In this document: positions 11,490-22,274 of the stretch, in pieces
Layout of the letters: each line of letters opens with the position of its first letter
Position numbering within the stretch: the stretch's first letter is position 1
The notes under the pieces: generated by a model
Told to the model about the DNA's origin: nothing
What the model saw: the letters and a program-made list of their open reading frames with translations, nothing else
Databases searched by the model: none
Made by a program: the position numbers and the translations under genes
Assembly (NCBI GenBank): GCA_028751875.1
Contig: CM054154.1
Span: 55,440,026-55,504,025, forward strand
Origin: Rapana venosa
Taxonomy: Eukaryota; Mollusca; Gastropoda; Neogastropoda; Muricidae
DNA: 64,000 nucleotides
Direction of reading: 5' to 3'

Positions 11490-14400
11490 TGGTGGGCAGG
11501 GCTAGCAGCTGTAGTGAGGATCATCAGCAGGGCTAGCAGCTGTAGTGAGGATCATCATCAGGGCTAGCTGCTGTAGTGAGGATCATCAGCAGGGCTAGCA
11601 GCTGTAGTGAGGATCATCATCAGCAGGGCTAGCAGCTGTAGTGAGGATCATCATCAGCAGGGCTAGCAGCTGTAGTGAGGATCATCAGCAGGGCTAGCAG
11701 CTGTAGTGAGGATCATCATCAGCAGGGCTAGCTGCTGTAGTGAGGATCATCAGCAGGGCTAGCAGCTGTAGTGAGGATCATCATCATCAGCAGGGCTAGC
11801 AGCTGTAGTGAGGATCATCATCATCAGCAGGGCTAGCTGCTGTAGTGAGGATCATCATCAGCAGGGCTAGCTGCTGTAGTAAGGATCATCAGAGCAGGGC
11901 TAGCAGCTGTAGTGAGGATCATCATCATCAGCAGGGCTAGCAGCTGTAGTGAGGATCATCAGCAGGGCTAGCTGCTGTAGTCAGGATCATCATCAGCAGG
12001 GCTAGCAGCTGTAGTGAGGATCATCAGCAGGGCTAGCTGCTGTAGTGAGGATCATCAGCAGGGCTAGCTGCTGTAGTGAGGATCATCATCAGCAGGGCTA
12101 GCTGCTGGAGTGAGGATCATCATCAGCAGGGCTAGCTGCTGTAGTAAGGATCATCATCAGCAGGGCTAGCTGCTGTAGTAAGGATCATCATCAGCAGGGC
12201 TAGCTGCTGTAGTGAGGATCATCATCAGCAGGGCTAGCTGTTGTAGTGAGGATCATCATCAGCAGGGCTAGCTGCTGGAGTGAGGATCATCATCAGGGCT
12301 AGCTGCTGTAGTGAGGATCATCATCAGGACAGGGCTAGCTGCTGGAGTGAGGATCATCATCAGGACAGGGCTAGCAGCTGTAGTGAGGATCATCAGCAGG
12401 GCTAGCTGCTGGAGTGAGGATCATCATCAGGACAGGGCTAGCTGCTGTAGTAAGGATCATCATCAGCAGGGCTAGCTGCTGTAGTGAGGATCATCATCAG
12501 CAGGGCTAGCTGTTGTAGTGAGGATCATCATCAGCAGGGCTAGCTGCTGTAGTGAGGATCATCAGCAGGGCTAGCTGCTGCAGTGAGGATCATCAGCAGG
12601 ACAGGGCTAGCTGCTGGAGTGAGGATCATCATCAGCAGGGCTAGCTGCTGTAGTGAGGATCATCATCAGCAGGGCTAGCTGTTGTAGTGAGGATCATCAG
12701 CAGGGCTAGCTGCTGTAGTGAGGATCATCATCAGCAGGGCTAGCTGCTGGAGTGAGGATCATCATCAGCAGGGCTAGCTGCTGTAGTAAGGATCATCATC
12801 AGCAGGGCTAGCTGCTGTAGTAAGGATCATCATCAGCAGGGCTAGCTGCTGTAGTGAGGATCATCATCAGCAGGGCTAGCTGCTGTAGTGAGGATCATCA
12901 TCAGCAGGGCTAGCTGCTGGAGTGAGGATCATCATCAGGGCTAGCTGCTGTAGTGAGGATCATCATCAGGACAGGGCTAGCTGCTGGAGTGAGGATCATC
13001 ATCAGGACAGGGCTAGCAGCTGTAGTGAGGATCATCAGCAGGGCTAGCTGCTGTAGTGAGGATCATCATCAGCAGGGCTAGCTGCTGTAGTGAGGATCAT
13101 CAGCAGGGCAGGGCTAGCTGCTGTAGTGAGGATCATCATCAGCAGGGCTAGCTGCTGTAGTGAGGATCATCATCAGCAGGGCTAGCTGCTGTAGTAAGGA
13201 TCATCATCAGCAGGGCTAGCAGCTGTAGTGAGGATCATCATCAGCAGGGCTAGCTGCTGTAGTGAGGATCATCATCAGCAGGGCTAGCTGCTGTAGTAAG
13301 GATCATCATCAGCAGGGCTAGCTGCTGCAGTGAGGATCATCATCAGCAGGGCTAGCTGCTGTAGTCAGGATCATCATCAGCAGGGCTAGCTGCTGTAGTA
13401 AGGATCATCATCAGCAGGGCTAGCTGCTGTAGTAAGGATCATCATCAGCAGGGCTAGCTGCTGTAGTAAGGATCATCATCAGCAGGGCTAGCTGCTGTAG
13501 TAAGGATCATCATCAGCAGGGCTAGCTGCTGTAGTAAGGATCATCATCAGCAGGGCTAGCTGCTGTAGTAAGGATCATCATCAGCAGGGCTAGCTGCTGT
13601 AGTAAGGATCATCATCAGCAGGGCTAGCTGCTGTAGTGAGGATCATCATCAGCAGGGCTAGCTGCTGTAGTGAGGATCATCATCAGCAGGGCTAGCAGCT
13701 GTAGTGAGGATCATCAGCAGGGCTAGCAGCTGTAGTGAGGATCATCATCAGCAGGGCTAGCAGCTGTAGTGAGGATCATCATCAGCAGGGCTAGCTGCTG
13801 TAGTAAGGATCATCATCAGCAGGGCTAGCTGCTGTAGTGAGGATCATCATCAGCAGGGCTAGCAGGCTAGCTGCTGTAGTGAGGATCATCATCAGCAGGG
13901 CTAGCATGCTGTAGTGAGGATCATCAGCAGGGCTAGCAGCTGTAGTGAGGATCATCATCAGCAGGGCTAGCAGCTGTAGTGAGGATCATCATCAGCAGGG
14001 CTAGCAGCTGTAGTGAGGATCATCATCAGCAGGGCTAGCAGCTGTAGTGAGGATCATCATCAGCAGGGCTAGCTGCTGTAGTGAGGATCATCATCAGCAG
14101 GGCTAGCAGCTGTAGTGAGGATCATCAGCAGGGCTAGCAGCTGTAGTGAGGATCATCATCAGCAGGGCTAGCAGCTGTAGTGAGGATCATCATCAGCAGG
14201 GCTAGCTGCTGTAGTAAGGATCATCATCAGCAGGGCTAGCTGCTGTAGTGAGGATCATCATCAGCAGGGCTAGCAGGGCTAGCTGCTGTAGTGAGGATCA
14301 TCATCAGCAGGGCTAGCAGCTGTAGTGAGGATCATCAGCAGGGCTAGCAGCTGTAGTGAGGATCATCATCAGCAGGGCTAGCAGCTGTAGTGAGGATCAT

Positions 14401-14570
14401 CATCAGCAGGGCTAGCAGCTGTAGTGAGGATCATCATCAGCAGGGCTAGCAGCTGTAGTGAGGATCATCATCAGCAGGGCTAGCTGCTGTAGTGAGGATC
14501 ATCATCAGCAGGGCTAGCTGCTGTAGTGAGGATCATCATCAGCAGGGCTAGCTGCTGGAGTGAGGATCAG
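11490..14570. repeat. 34-bp minisatellite in ABHD2-like intron, about 90 units
   Basis: Units read AGGGCTAGCTGCTGTAGTG then AGGATCATCATCAGC. Variants differ in the number of ATC triplets (31, 34 or 37 bp) and in AGCAGCTG versus AGCTGCTG. Some units carry GGACAGGG insertions. The array ends about 20 bases before the exon acceptor at 14590. The sense of a GCTAGC palindrome in every unit is unknown. Confidence 0.95.
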
Positions 14571-14590
14571 CTGGACTGGCTTTGCTGCAG

Positions 14591-14790
14591 AGACCCACGA
14601 CCAGGCCATGTTCGTCACCACCAGACATGGGGGACACCTGGGATACTTTGAGCGTGGCGTCCTGCGACCACACCCCACGTCTTGGATGGATCGCTTCGTC
14701 TGTCAGGTGGCCGACGCCATCGTGACCTTCACCCTGCAACAGTCGCTGGACAGCCTCGCCCTGCCCAATGACTGCTTTCTGTCATTGAAG
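14591..14790 (+). CDS. ABHD2: ABHD2-like lipase, exon with catalytic His
   Basis: The acceptor GGCTTTGCTGCAG ends at 14590. The exon completes a codon with AG and then reads THDQAMFVTTRHGGHLGYFE. HGGHLGYFE, followed by a Trp-Met-Asp (TSWMDR) block and an amphipathic helix, matches the C-terminal end of ABHD2, a membrane-anchored serine hydrolase acting on acylglycerols. The His encoded at 14635-14637 is the expected catalytic His of the Ser-Asp-His triad. The Ser and Asp exons are not in the window. A donor, TTGAAG/GTTGGT, ends the exon at 14790 in phase 0. If unspliced, the frame runs to a TAA at 14827-14829. ABHD1/3 are less likely, because they usually have a Tyr-Gly-Gly-His version of the motif. 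Confidence 0.75.
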
Positions 14791-14967
14791 GTTGGTGTGG
14801 AGGGGAAAAGGGGCTGGGGGGAGGGTTAACTCTTTGTTTGTTTTGTCATTGTCACCGATGTGTCACACAAAGGTTGTAGGGGTCTGACCAACTTTGTGGA
14901 AAAGGGTGACGATTTCTCCTCATCTAAGTCATCTTCACTATCACTGTTCTGATTCATTAGTATCCCT

Positions 14968-15075
14968 GAAGTCGGAATGCGGCTGCCTCCATGGTGGACA
15001 AAAACGATCACATACGCAACATCTCACCATTGATGAACCTCAGAGAAATACAGTCGAGGAAGGAAAGCCAGAATA
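14968..15075 (+). mobile_element. SINE-E 3' fragment
   Basis: GAAGTCGGAATGCGGCTGCC, ATGGTGGACAAAAACG and CTCACCATTGATGAACCTC match copies at 19169, 20272 and 29270. The fragment lies within the intron between the two ABHD2-like exons. Confidence 0.6.
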
Positions 15076-15079
15076 ATGA

Positions 15080-15510
15080 ATGCTGACAAATGTGCTGTCT
15101 CTTCTTCACTAATTCAGACAAATCAAAATCATCTCTACTGTTTTCACCAGCTGTGTCCTCAGAAAACGGATGGGCATCTTCCTCCTGCAGTGTTGGGAGC
15201 AAGAATGAGAGGGGACGTGTGGAACCATTGTGCATCTGTCCCCTGCGGGTGGGAGAGGAGGGTCAGACTTTGTTGATAGATAGACAGCGAGAAAGGTCTT
15301 CCTAGTGACTGGAAGGAGACTAGGAAAATGTACAGCACAGGGGAAGCCAGCCACAGCAGGTCCAGTATACAGGAAAGGAGTGGTAAATGGCAGCCACGCA
15401 CTTTCCACACCTTTCCCACAGAGTTTATTCTACACGTGCTATGTTATACATAAATCGCTAGATCAGCAGCATATCAACAACTAGCTTGCATTTTATGTCA
15501 TCAGCTATCC
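15080..15510. other. Intronic sequence, no gene seen
   Basis: Short frames exist on both strands, but none has convincing splice sites or a recognised domain. It lies within the inferred ABHD2-like intron 14791-17469. Confidence 0.5.
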
Positions 15511-15514
15511 TATA

Positions 15515-15860
15515 GGGGGGACCTGACAGCCTGGTGGTTAGAACATTGCGCTTGCAATCAGCCAACCCAAGTTTGAACCCTGTGCGAGGAGATTTTTCCT
15601 CAGGAGTTAACATCAGTGCCAACTCCACTCCCCCAAAAAGTCCTTCGGATGAGACTATAAACTGAGATCCCGTGAACGAACACACGCAGAACACCTTTTG
15701 CACATGTTAAAACCTGTTCCAATTTTCAGAAGAGTAGGTCATTGTGTGCCAGTGGGAATGGATGACAAAATTGACAAAATTGTATACACACAGGGGCTGG
15801 ATGTAAAAAAGCACATGAGTACTTATTCCATTTTCCTTGAAATAAAAGAATAAATGAATA
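15515..15860 (+). mobile_element. SINE-B copy, near full length
   Basis: tRNA-like head CAGCCTGGTGGTTAGAAC with a B box AGTTTGAACCC, then GGAGTTAACATCAGTGCC, CCTTCGGATGAGACTATAAA, CACATGTTAAAACCTGTTCC and a 3' part GTAGGTCATTGTGTGCCAG to TACTTATTCCATTTTCC, ending in a short A-rich AATAAA tail. This is the best copy for defining the element. Confidence 0.8.
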
Positions 15861-15959
15861 TTGTAAATTATTCCTTTTTCCGAAAAGAAAAAAAAGGAGA
15901 AATATGACAACAGATGGTGGACTTGTTGTTTACCACTCCGCAGCTAAACGCACAGCAGG

Positions 15960-16490
15960 GGTCATCTGTAAAATGCACTCCCTCCCTCCCTCCCTGCCCC
16001 CACCTGGCAATCTGTGTGAGACAGGCTCCAAGTACACAGTGGATGGGAACTGTGCATCTACGGCTGTTTTCCTCCTTTCTGGCTTTTTTTCTGCCTTCCC
16101 AGTCCAGTCTGCCTTTTTTCAAGAAACTGTGACAGGGTTTTCTCTGACCAGGTTATGACATGTGCCTGTGTTGTGTTGTGTTGTGTTGCGTTGTGTTGTG
16201 TTGTTCTGGTGACCAGCTAGTGCAATAATAAACACTGGATGGGCACAGGATGTCCAGTCGGCAGTGCTAGTTCCCCATGAGACTTTTCATACATGTTTGT
16301 CCTTTCTGTAGATTGTTTGCTAATCCTTGTAAAACTTCTTTGTTTGGGGGTTCAACTTAAATGCTCATGCGAGATGTAGAAATTGAATGAAGTGACAACC
16401 CTGCTATGACCTATGTGATACGATATGATATGAAATGAACTGAAATGCCCATTCTTTTTGGAGGGAGGTGGGGAGGGGAGGGGGGTCTGT
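15960..16490. other. Intronic sequence with a short (TGTTG)n tract
   Basis: A GTTGTGTTGTGTTG pentamer repeat lies near 16168-16205. Otherwise the sequence is unique-looking and no exon is supported. Confidence 0.5.
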
Positions 16491-16492
16491 TC

Positions 16493-16590
16493 TTTGGCTA
16501 GAGCCCCAAGGTTCCCCAATGGTGAGATGTTTGTGCAAGCGACCATTTGTCCCCCACACCACTTAGGTCGCCAAATGATGAATGTGGGGG
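16493..16590 (-). mobile_element. SINE-E fragment, minus strand
   Basis: GGCTAGAGCCCCAAGGTTCC and CCAATGGTGAGATGT are the reverse complement of the SINE-E 3' end seen at 19230-19265. Confidence 0.55.
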
Positions 16591-16875
16591 TGGTATCTAA
16601 ACAAAATACCTGTGTGCATGCGGTTTTTGTTATTCTTTTATTTTGTCATCTGTTCCTATCAGCATGGAATGGCCTACTCTTCCAAAGGCAGAGCGGGTTG
16701 TTAATCTAAGCGCAAGATGTTCCGCATGCGTTGGCACACAGGGCCTCAGTTTATAGTGTCCTCTGAAGGACTGTGACATTCAGTTTGATTTTCTCATCAG
16801 TTGAACTGGGAAGGAAAGGCCAGGCTGGGAATGGACGCCAGAGCCTCACGGTTTACTGGTTGGGCAGGTGCACGT

Positions 16876-16878
16876 TTA

Positions 16879-16909
<31 letters not shown>

Positions 16910-17216
16910 TATGGAATTTATATAGCGCTGAATCTTGTAAAGCAACAAATCAAAGCGCTCGGATTTTATTTCATACCACTTTAAGTCACGGCAGATTTCT
17001 CTCCGTGAAATTCGGGCTGCTCTCCCCGGGGAGAGCGGGAGAACGCGTCGCCACTTAGCGCTGCGCCACCCTTTCACCCTTTTTTTTTTTTTTTTTTTCT
17101 GCAGCTGTATTTGTTTCCCTATCAGAGTGGCTTTTTTCTAAGAATTTTGCCAGGGACAACTCTCTTGTTGCCGTGGGTTTTTTTTACGTGCGCTAAATAA
17201 TTACGTGTAACACACG

Positions 17217-17247
<31 letters not shown>

Positions 17248-17390
17248 TAGCGCCCAGACCACCACTCATGGTCTAATGGATGGGGGAAAAATTTCCGGTC
17301 CAAACGGGGTACGAACCGCCGCACACTTCAGACCCGGACTTTTCGCTTTCTAGACAGGCGCGTTACCTCTAGACCACTGCTGCCACCTTC
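16876..17390 (-). mobile_element. SINE-C, full-length, with LINE-type 3' tail
   Basis: Read on the minus strand, a tRNA-like head (A box AGTGGTCTAGAGG near 17370, B box GGTTCGTACCCC near 17305-17320) leads through a body with GACGATAAACCGAGGTCCCG. A 20-base-plus T/A run near 17077-17098 and a GGGTGGCGCAGCGCTAAGTG block come next. The element ends GCGCTTTGATTTGTTGC, AGCGCTATATAAATTCCAT and a (TTA)n tail. The last ~60 bases match the 3' end of the LINE at 56546, suggesting mobilisation by that LINE's machinery. It lies in the inferred ABHD2-like intron, antisense to it. Confidence 0.85.
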
Positions 17391-17469
17391 CTTCTTAAGA
17401 ACACGTATTGCGATTGTGGCAATGGGTTTATGGGAATGTTGTATCAATTCCACCTCCTTTCTCCTGCAG

Positions 17470-17799
17470 ACCACTGCACTGCAGTCCTCGCTCAAAATAG
17501 AACCTGACCCTGACCCGCCCATGAAGGAAAAGGCCGACCTCTCCACTGGAGAGGGCACGTCGCTGCGGCAACGACGAAGCAGCCAATCACAGAGCGGAAG
17601 GCTGATAGATGAGGAGGATGGGATTGGAGGAGAAGAGGAGGAGGAGGAGGAGAGCGCGAGGAATGAGTCGTCAGCATCGTCGTTGATGATGGAGGAAAAC
17701 GACACCCTGACTTCGCTTGTGGACAAAAGTGTTGACGTGATAGGGTCGGCGGCCTGTTTAAGTGACGACATTTCTGACGCCAAACAAGTCATGTCCTAG
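17470..17799 (+). CDS. Acidic C-terminal exon, probably of the ABHD2-like gene
   Basis: A strong acceptor (CCACCTCCTTTCTCCTGCAG) ends at 17469. The exon starts in phase 0, TTALQSSLKIEPDPDPPMK, and stops at TAG 17797-17799, giving 109 residues. It is hydrophilic, with a Glu run (about residues 60-66) and a Ser-rich stretch (RRSSQSQSG, SSASSLMMEE), and it has no membrane segment or recognised domain. The exon at 14591-14790 ends in phase 0 and is the nearest upstream coding exon, so splicing the two gives one open frame and a long acidic tail not usual for ABHD2. Alternatively it is the last exon of another gene or an alternative end. The acceptor and frame are solid; assignment to ABHD2 is inference. 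Confidence 0.6.
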   Translation, partial: TTALQSSLKIEPDPDPPMKEKADLSTGEGTSLRQRRSSQSQSGRLIDEEDGIGGEEEEEEESARNESSASSLMMEENDTLTSLVDKSVDVIGSAACLSDDISDAKQVMS

Positions 17800-18054
17800 T
17801 CCCTCTCTCTCTAGCAGCCTGTCATAGCTTTGTCTCTGTGCAGCAGCTTTGTCTCTGTGTGCTCATTGTTCTCTTCTTCACTGCTCTCTCTCTTTCTCTA
17901 TATATATATCTCTCTCTCTCCCCCCCCCCCCCTCTCCTCTCTATCTCCCTCTCTCTCCCCCTCTCTATCTCTCTCCCCCTCTCTATCTTTCTTTATCTCT
18001 CTCCGCCCCCCCCCCCCCCCCCCCCTCTCTCTCTCTCGCTTCCTTCTCTCTGTC

Positions 18055-18099
<45 letters not shown>

Positions 18100-18170
18100 G
18101 TGTTTCTCTCTTGTCTCTGTCTGTCTGTCTCTCTCCCTCCCTCCCAGCCTCCCTCCCTCTCTCTCTAACT
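17800..18170. repeat. (CT)n / poly(C) / (CTGT)n tract in 3' UTR region
   Basis: Alternating CT microsatellite, C runs up to about 21, and CTGT repeats immediately after the stop of the acidic exon. If that exon is terminal, this is the start of its 3' UTR. The Ser/Leu/Pro frames are artefacts. Confidence 0.85.
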
Positions 18171-18589
18171 TTGTCGGAGGATTTTTTCCCCTGAAGATCA
18201 CATTTTTAATGACTATTCTTTTTAAGAAAAACAAGGTATTGGATGTTAGATCTCTTTCAGTGTAGACCAGGCTTACAACTAATGCTGTTGTTGGTTGGGG
18301 AACTGCTGTCTTTGATGCAGTAGATGGTATGAGCAGGAGGTGGAGGACTTAACACGCCACCCCCAACCTCTCACCGCTGCCATCACGTTTGTGAGTGTGG
18401 AGACTTGTATGCCCTCTTTGAGAAAAACCTTCGTTCATTTATTCATTCACTCTGTGTAGTAGCTACTTGCAAAGACTTTTGGTTGTTGTTGTTGTTGTTT
18501 TAGAGAGGTGCATGGATAAGTACTACAAGGTTTTGTGATTGTTATTGTTTGAAATGTGTAGTGGGGGTGGGGTGGAGGGCAGGAGAACT

Positions 18590-18655
18590 AGCGGATGATG
18601 ATGCACGCAAAATTCTCCATTGGTGAACCTGGGAGCTCTAGCCGGGGACTGACAA
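18590..18655 (+). mobile_element. SINE-E fragment
   Basis: CACGCAAAATTCTCCATTGG and TGAACCTGGGAGCTCTAGCC match the SINE-E 3' end. Confidence 0.5.
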
Positions 18656-18699
18656 AGGAAAAAATGCTGTTTTAATAAGTAAGGGGCATTGTCAGTAGT

Positions 18700-19165
18700 G
18701 TGGTTAGGGTGGACAGGGCAGGGCAGGGCAGGGGACAGGCCGCTGCACTCAGTGGTCAGGGGCTGAAGAAAGCACAGCAGCTGTGTGTGCTGGAGAGACC
18801 CCAACAGTGGGACGGTTTCTTGTCTGTGCTACCAGTGTGCATTATTCACCGCATGCTTGTCATCATCCAGTCAGAATCTGACAGCTGTCTGTGTTGCCGC
18901 TTGGTGGTGTTCATTATTATGGAGAATACTGGTATGACGTCACATGTAGCGGAAAGCTTGTGCAACTGTGTTCCTCAGGTGGATTCGTGTTCTAAAGCTG
19001 GAACAAACCCCAGCTGTATTTGTATTTGTGGTCATAGCATGGGTTGTTATTGGTATGATTGTTATTCTATTATGGATATGAGGTGGCGGGTACGTGATAG
19101 CTGTAGGTGTTGTGTTATAGGCATTTTGGGTTGCAGTCAAAACTGTCAAATCAAATCAGTACAGC
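18700..19165. other. Unassigned open sequence
   Basis: A plus-strand frame is open from about 18700 into the following minisatellite. Its first 150 residues are Cys-rich and match nothing recognised, and no splice sites or codon bias support it. It is treated as non-coding. Confidence 0.4.
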
Positions 19166-19168
19166 AGC

Positions 19169-19265
19169 ATCCCCAGAGTCGGAATACGGCTACCTTCATG
19201 GCGGGCAGAACTAGTCACACACGCAAAATGTCTTCATTGACGAAGCTCAGAGCTCTAGCCAAGGA
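19169..19265 (+). mobile_element. SINE-E fragment seeding an A/G minisatellite
   Basis: AGAGTCGGAATACGGCTACC, CATGGCGGGCAGAACTAGTC and AAGCTCAGAGCTCTAGCCAA. Its purine-rich 3' end leads directly into the repeat at 19265. Confidence 0.65.
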
Positions 19266-19775
19266 AGGGGGAAATACAACAGGGGAAAAGGGAAGGGGGA
19301 AATACAACAGGGGAAAAAGGGAAGGGGGAAATACAACAGGGAAAAAGGGAAGGGGGAAAATACAACAGGGGAAAAAGGGAAGGGGGAAATACAACAGGGG
19401 AAAGGAAGGGGGAAAATACAACAGGGGAAGGGAAAATACAACAGGGGGAAAAAGGGAAGGGGAAAATACAACAGGGGGAAAAAGGGAAGGGGAAAAAGGG
19501 AAGGGGAAAATACAACAGGGAAAAGGGAAGGGGGAAATACAACAGGGAAAAAGGGGGGGGGGAAATACAACAGGGAAAAAGGGGGGGGGGGGGGGGGGGA
19601 ATACAACAAGGGAAAGAGGGGGGAATACAGGGGGGGGGGGGAATACAACAGGAAACAAGGGAGGCAAGGGGGGGGGGGGAATACAACAGGAAAAATAGGG
19701 AGGGGGGGGGGGAATACAACAGGGAAAAAGGGAAGGGGGAAAAATACAACAGGAAAGAAAGGGGAGGGAAAAAAT
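19262..19775. repeat. A/G-rich minisatellite, 20-26 bp units
   Basis: Units of GGGGGAAATACAACAGGG plus AAAAGGGAA, with G runs up to about 15 in the later units. The frame Gly-Lys-Ile/Tyr-Gln/Asn-Gln/Arg is a translation of the unit and is not a gene. Confidence 0.9.
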
Positions 19776-19967
19776 AAAGATACGTTTATTCAGTTGGAGT
19801 TTGTGCAGAATGGACAGGAAGGCTGTGGCTCATAAACCGCATGAAGAGAGGAAGTTTGGTAAAGAGCTCTTCAGTGCAGTGCCCTCACAACTCGCCATGG
19901 AGTTTAGGGAGGATAAGATCTTCTTAAAACACCCCCCCTCCCCCTCCCCAGACACAGTGAAGGGGGG

Positions 19968-20230
19968 CAGGGCAGCCTGGTGGTTAGGGCATTGCCCTCG
20001 TGATCTGAGGGCCGGGGATCCAGCCACCAGAGGCAGTGTCCCTTCAAGGGGATTTTATCCTGGAGTTAACTTCAGTACCGACTCCATGTCCTTGAAAGTC
20101 CGCCAAATGAAACTAAACCAAGTACCTGAAGACAAACACACAGAACGTGCACACACGTTGAATCTGTTCTACATTTCGGAAGAGTAGGCCATTTGTGCCA
20201 GTAAGAAAGGAAGACAAAACTATAGTAATA
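19968..20230 (+). mobile_element. SINE-B copy
   Basis: GGCAGCCTGGTGGTTAGGGC, a degenerate B box GGGGATCCAGCC, GGAGTTAACTTCAGTACCGA and GTAGGCCATTTGTGCCAG. A SINE-E-like fragment (GTCAGAATGTGACG..CATTGGTCAACCTCC) follows at 20285-20350. Confidence 0.75.
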
Positions 20231-20364
20231 TGGTTGTTTAGAACGCATGAACACTGGTGGTGTGTTTCGGCATGCTTCCCAAAGTCAGAATGTGACGACT
20301 GTCATGGTGGGCAAAAATATCACAGACACAAAAATCTCGCCATTGGTCAACCTCCGACTTCAAG

Positions 20365-20425
20365 CCGTGTCACACACACACACACACACACACACACGTG
20401 TGCGTGCACACACTGAACACAAAAC
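20365..20425. repeat. (CA)n microsatellite
   Basis: About 17 CA dinucleotides followed by a degenerate CGTGTGCGTGCACACAC. Confidence 0.9.
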
Positions 20426-20429
20426 AAAC

Positions 20430-21280
20430 AAAAACCAGACAGCAAGTGTTCAGTGTCTTTCATTGCATCTAACCCACGGCCAAATGGATCTTGCCAGATG
20501 TTGAGATCCTGTGTGGGGTCTCTGTCCTTATCCTGTGTGGATTATCTGTCCCTGAGTGCCATGCCAGAGAAGAAAGGTTTGCTGGTGGGTTCCCCCCTGA
20601 AGAAGTGATGTACAGCAGGGTTAGGGCAGGGTGGGTTTGTGTGCAGGGAAATGTCGTCTTTTTTTTGTTTAATATGTAGTGGGGGGAAGGGGGGGGGGGG
20701 GGGGATCTTTTTTGTTTTATTTTATTTTTGTGTGTTGACTAAGAATTAAAAAGAAGTATGCCTTTTTATGGAAGGTAAATTATGGTGTTGGTGAAATATT
20801 TGTTTCTTGAAAACAAAAAGTATGTGTGTTTTGTTTGGTTCTTCAAACATTTGGGGGGGTTTTTACAGAAGGAGAAAGAAAAAATTCTCAGAAAAATCTT
20901 ATATTTTGGATTTTCTTTCAGTGACAGAAAAATCTTTATGTTGGATTTTCTTTCAGTGAACATGTATGTTTTTGTTTTAAGGAAAAAAGAATGGTTTCTA
21001 TTTTAAAGGGGGGGGGGAAAACGCCTTTTATTCACAGAGGCAATACTTGTATACTTATCTGTACGTAAACCACATAAAACACCTTTATATTGAAAATCCA
21101 GAATGTGAAAAAAATATATACAATAAATAGGATTTTACATTGTGTAGTTTATAGCATTAAATGCTTTTTTACATATTGTGACATAATACTGTGACATGCC
21201 TGCTGCATTTTCATGTTTGGCTGCTTTTCCTTCTTGTTGTTTGTCCAACGCTCAGACAGTGACTAGTGGTGTCTGTCACA
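20430..21280. other. No gene seen; AT-rich with G runs
   Basis: Contains a GGGGG run at 20681-20704 and a short direct repeat TTGGATTTTCTTTCAGTGA (20907-20925 and 20942-20960). No exon is supported. Confidence 0.55.
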
Positions 21281-21289
21281 TGAGTGGAA

Positions 21290-21465
21290 ATGCCTTGTGC
21301 GGCCATTAAGCACCTGACAAGTCAGGCCCAGTGCATCCGACTTTGGCATGGGAGTGAACGGTTGTCTTTAAGTCTTTGTGGAAAAACGGCTGGAAAAGGG
21401 ACCAGGATGGCAGATCACAGACAAGAAGGAGGCGACAGGAAGAACAGAAACAAGGTAAAAGGATA
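21290..21465 (+). mobile_element. Interspersed repeat of unknown type
   Basis: TGCATCCGACTTTGGCATGG and GTCTTTAAGTCTTTGTGGAA match 6455-6560 and 11340-11440 (TTTGACAAGGGAGA..TTAAGTCTTGCTGGAAA). No promoter or coding part is visible. Confidence 0.5.
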
Positions 21466-21713
21466 GAGATAGAAACCCACTGAATGCTGACATGGATTAC
21501 GGCATCTTTAACATGCATATTTGATCTTCTGCATGTGTATATATACATGAAGGGAATCAAGGCACGGGCAGGTCTGCACTTGAAATTGACTTGGGCGATC
21601 TTAAAATTCCCCACGCTTAATTCACCAGGCGCTGCCAAGATTCAAACCCACGACTTCATGAACCCAAGGGATGGAAGTGGAGCTGTCTTAACCACTGGGC
21701 GATAGCATCCGCC
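21450..21713 (-). mobile_element. SINE-D, tRNA-headed
   Basis: On the minus strand, GCTATCGCCCAGTGGTTAAG carries an A box and GGGTTTGAATCT (21639-21649 region) a B box. The body has CAATTTCAAGTGCAGACCTG, TGTATATATACA and ATGTTAAAGATGCCGTAATC. A body copy lies at 37590-37800 on the plus strand. Confidence 0.75.
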
Positions 21714-21755
21714 ACATGCAAATATGATACATGGTGAGCAGTTAATGTTACATAA

Positions 21756-21859
21756 CAAGTGACCTTTCCCTGCAGTATAAGCATACTAGCGTAAGGGCAT
21801 TGACATACAAGTGACCTTTCCCTGCAGTATAAGCATACTAGCGTAAGGGCATTGACATC
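21756..21859. repeat. 52-bp perfect direct repeat, two copies
   Basis: CAAGTGACCTTTCCCTGCAG to GCATTGACATA is repeated exactly once (21756-21807, 21808-21859). Confidence 0.9.
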
Positions 21860-22274
21860 ACTTCAGCTAGAGAGTGTAGGCAGGACAGTTCTTCACTGTG
21901 AGGCAGGAACAGTTTGGTTTCTAGTTTCAGGGATTCTATCTTGTACACGGCGACAACTTTGAACACGGAGTTTTCTCTCATGTTGGTTTGCGTGCATGTT
22001 CGCGTGTATGTGTGTGTGTTGGTGCCTGGACAAAAGTACAGAACGTTTGGAGGACAGGACTTGACAAGGGCTGAAAGCTACTGCCTTTGCATATAAGTTA
22101 TATGCCCGGTATTGTTGATGTGTGGCAATGTGTTATGATGACATACTGTTATCGTCCTAGGCATTATTACTGCTGGTGCTTGTTGTTGGGGCTAGTTATT
22201 ATGCTTTGTTCATGTTCAGCATCTTGTCTTGTTATCAACGTTGAACAACACATACACTGCTTTGCTTTACTTGT

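Noticed and set aside
11490..14570. CRISPR array or spaced repeat system
   Set aside because: Units are head-to-tail without unique spacers, in an evidently eukaryotic intron.
18700..19698. 332-residue plus-strand frame
   Set aside because: More than half is translation of an A/G minisatellite. The rest matches nothing and overlaps a SINE fragment.
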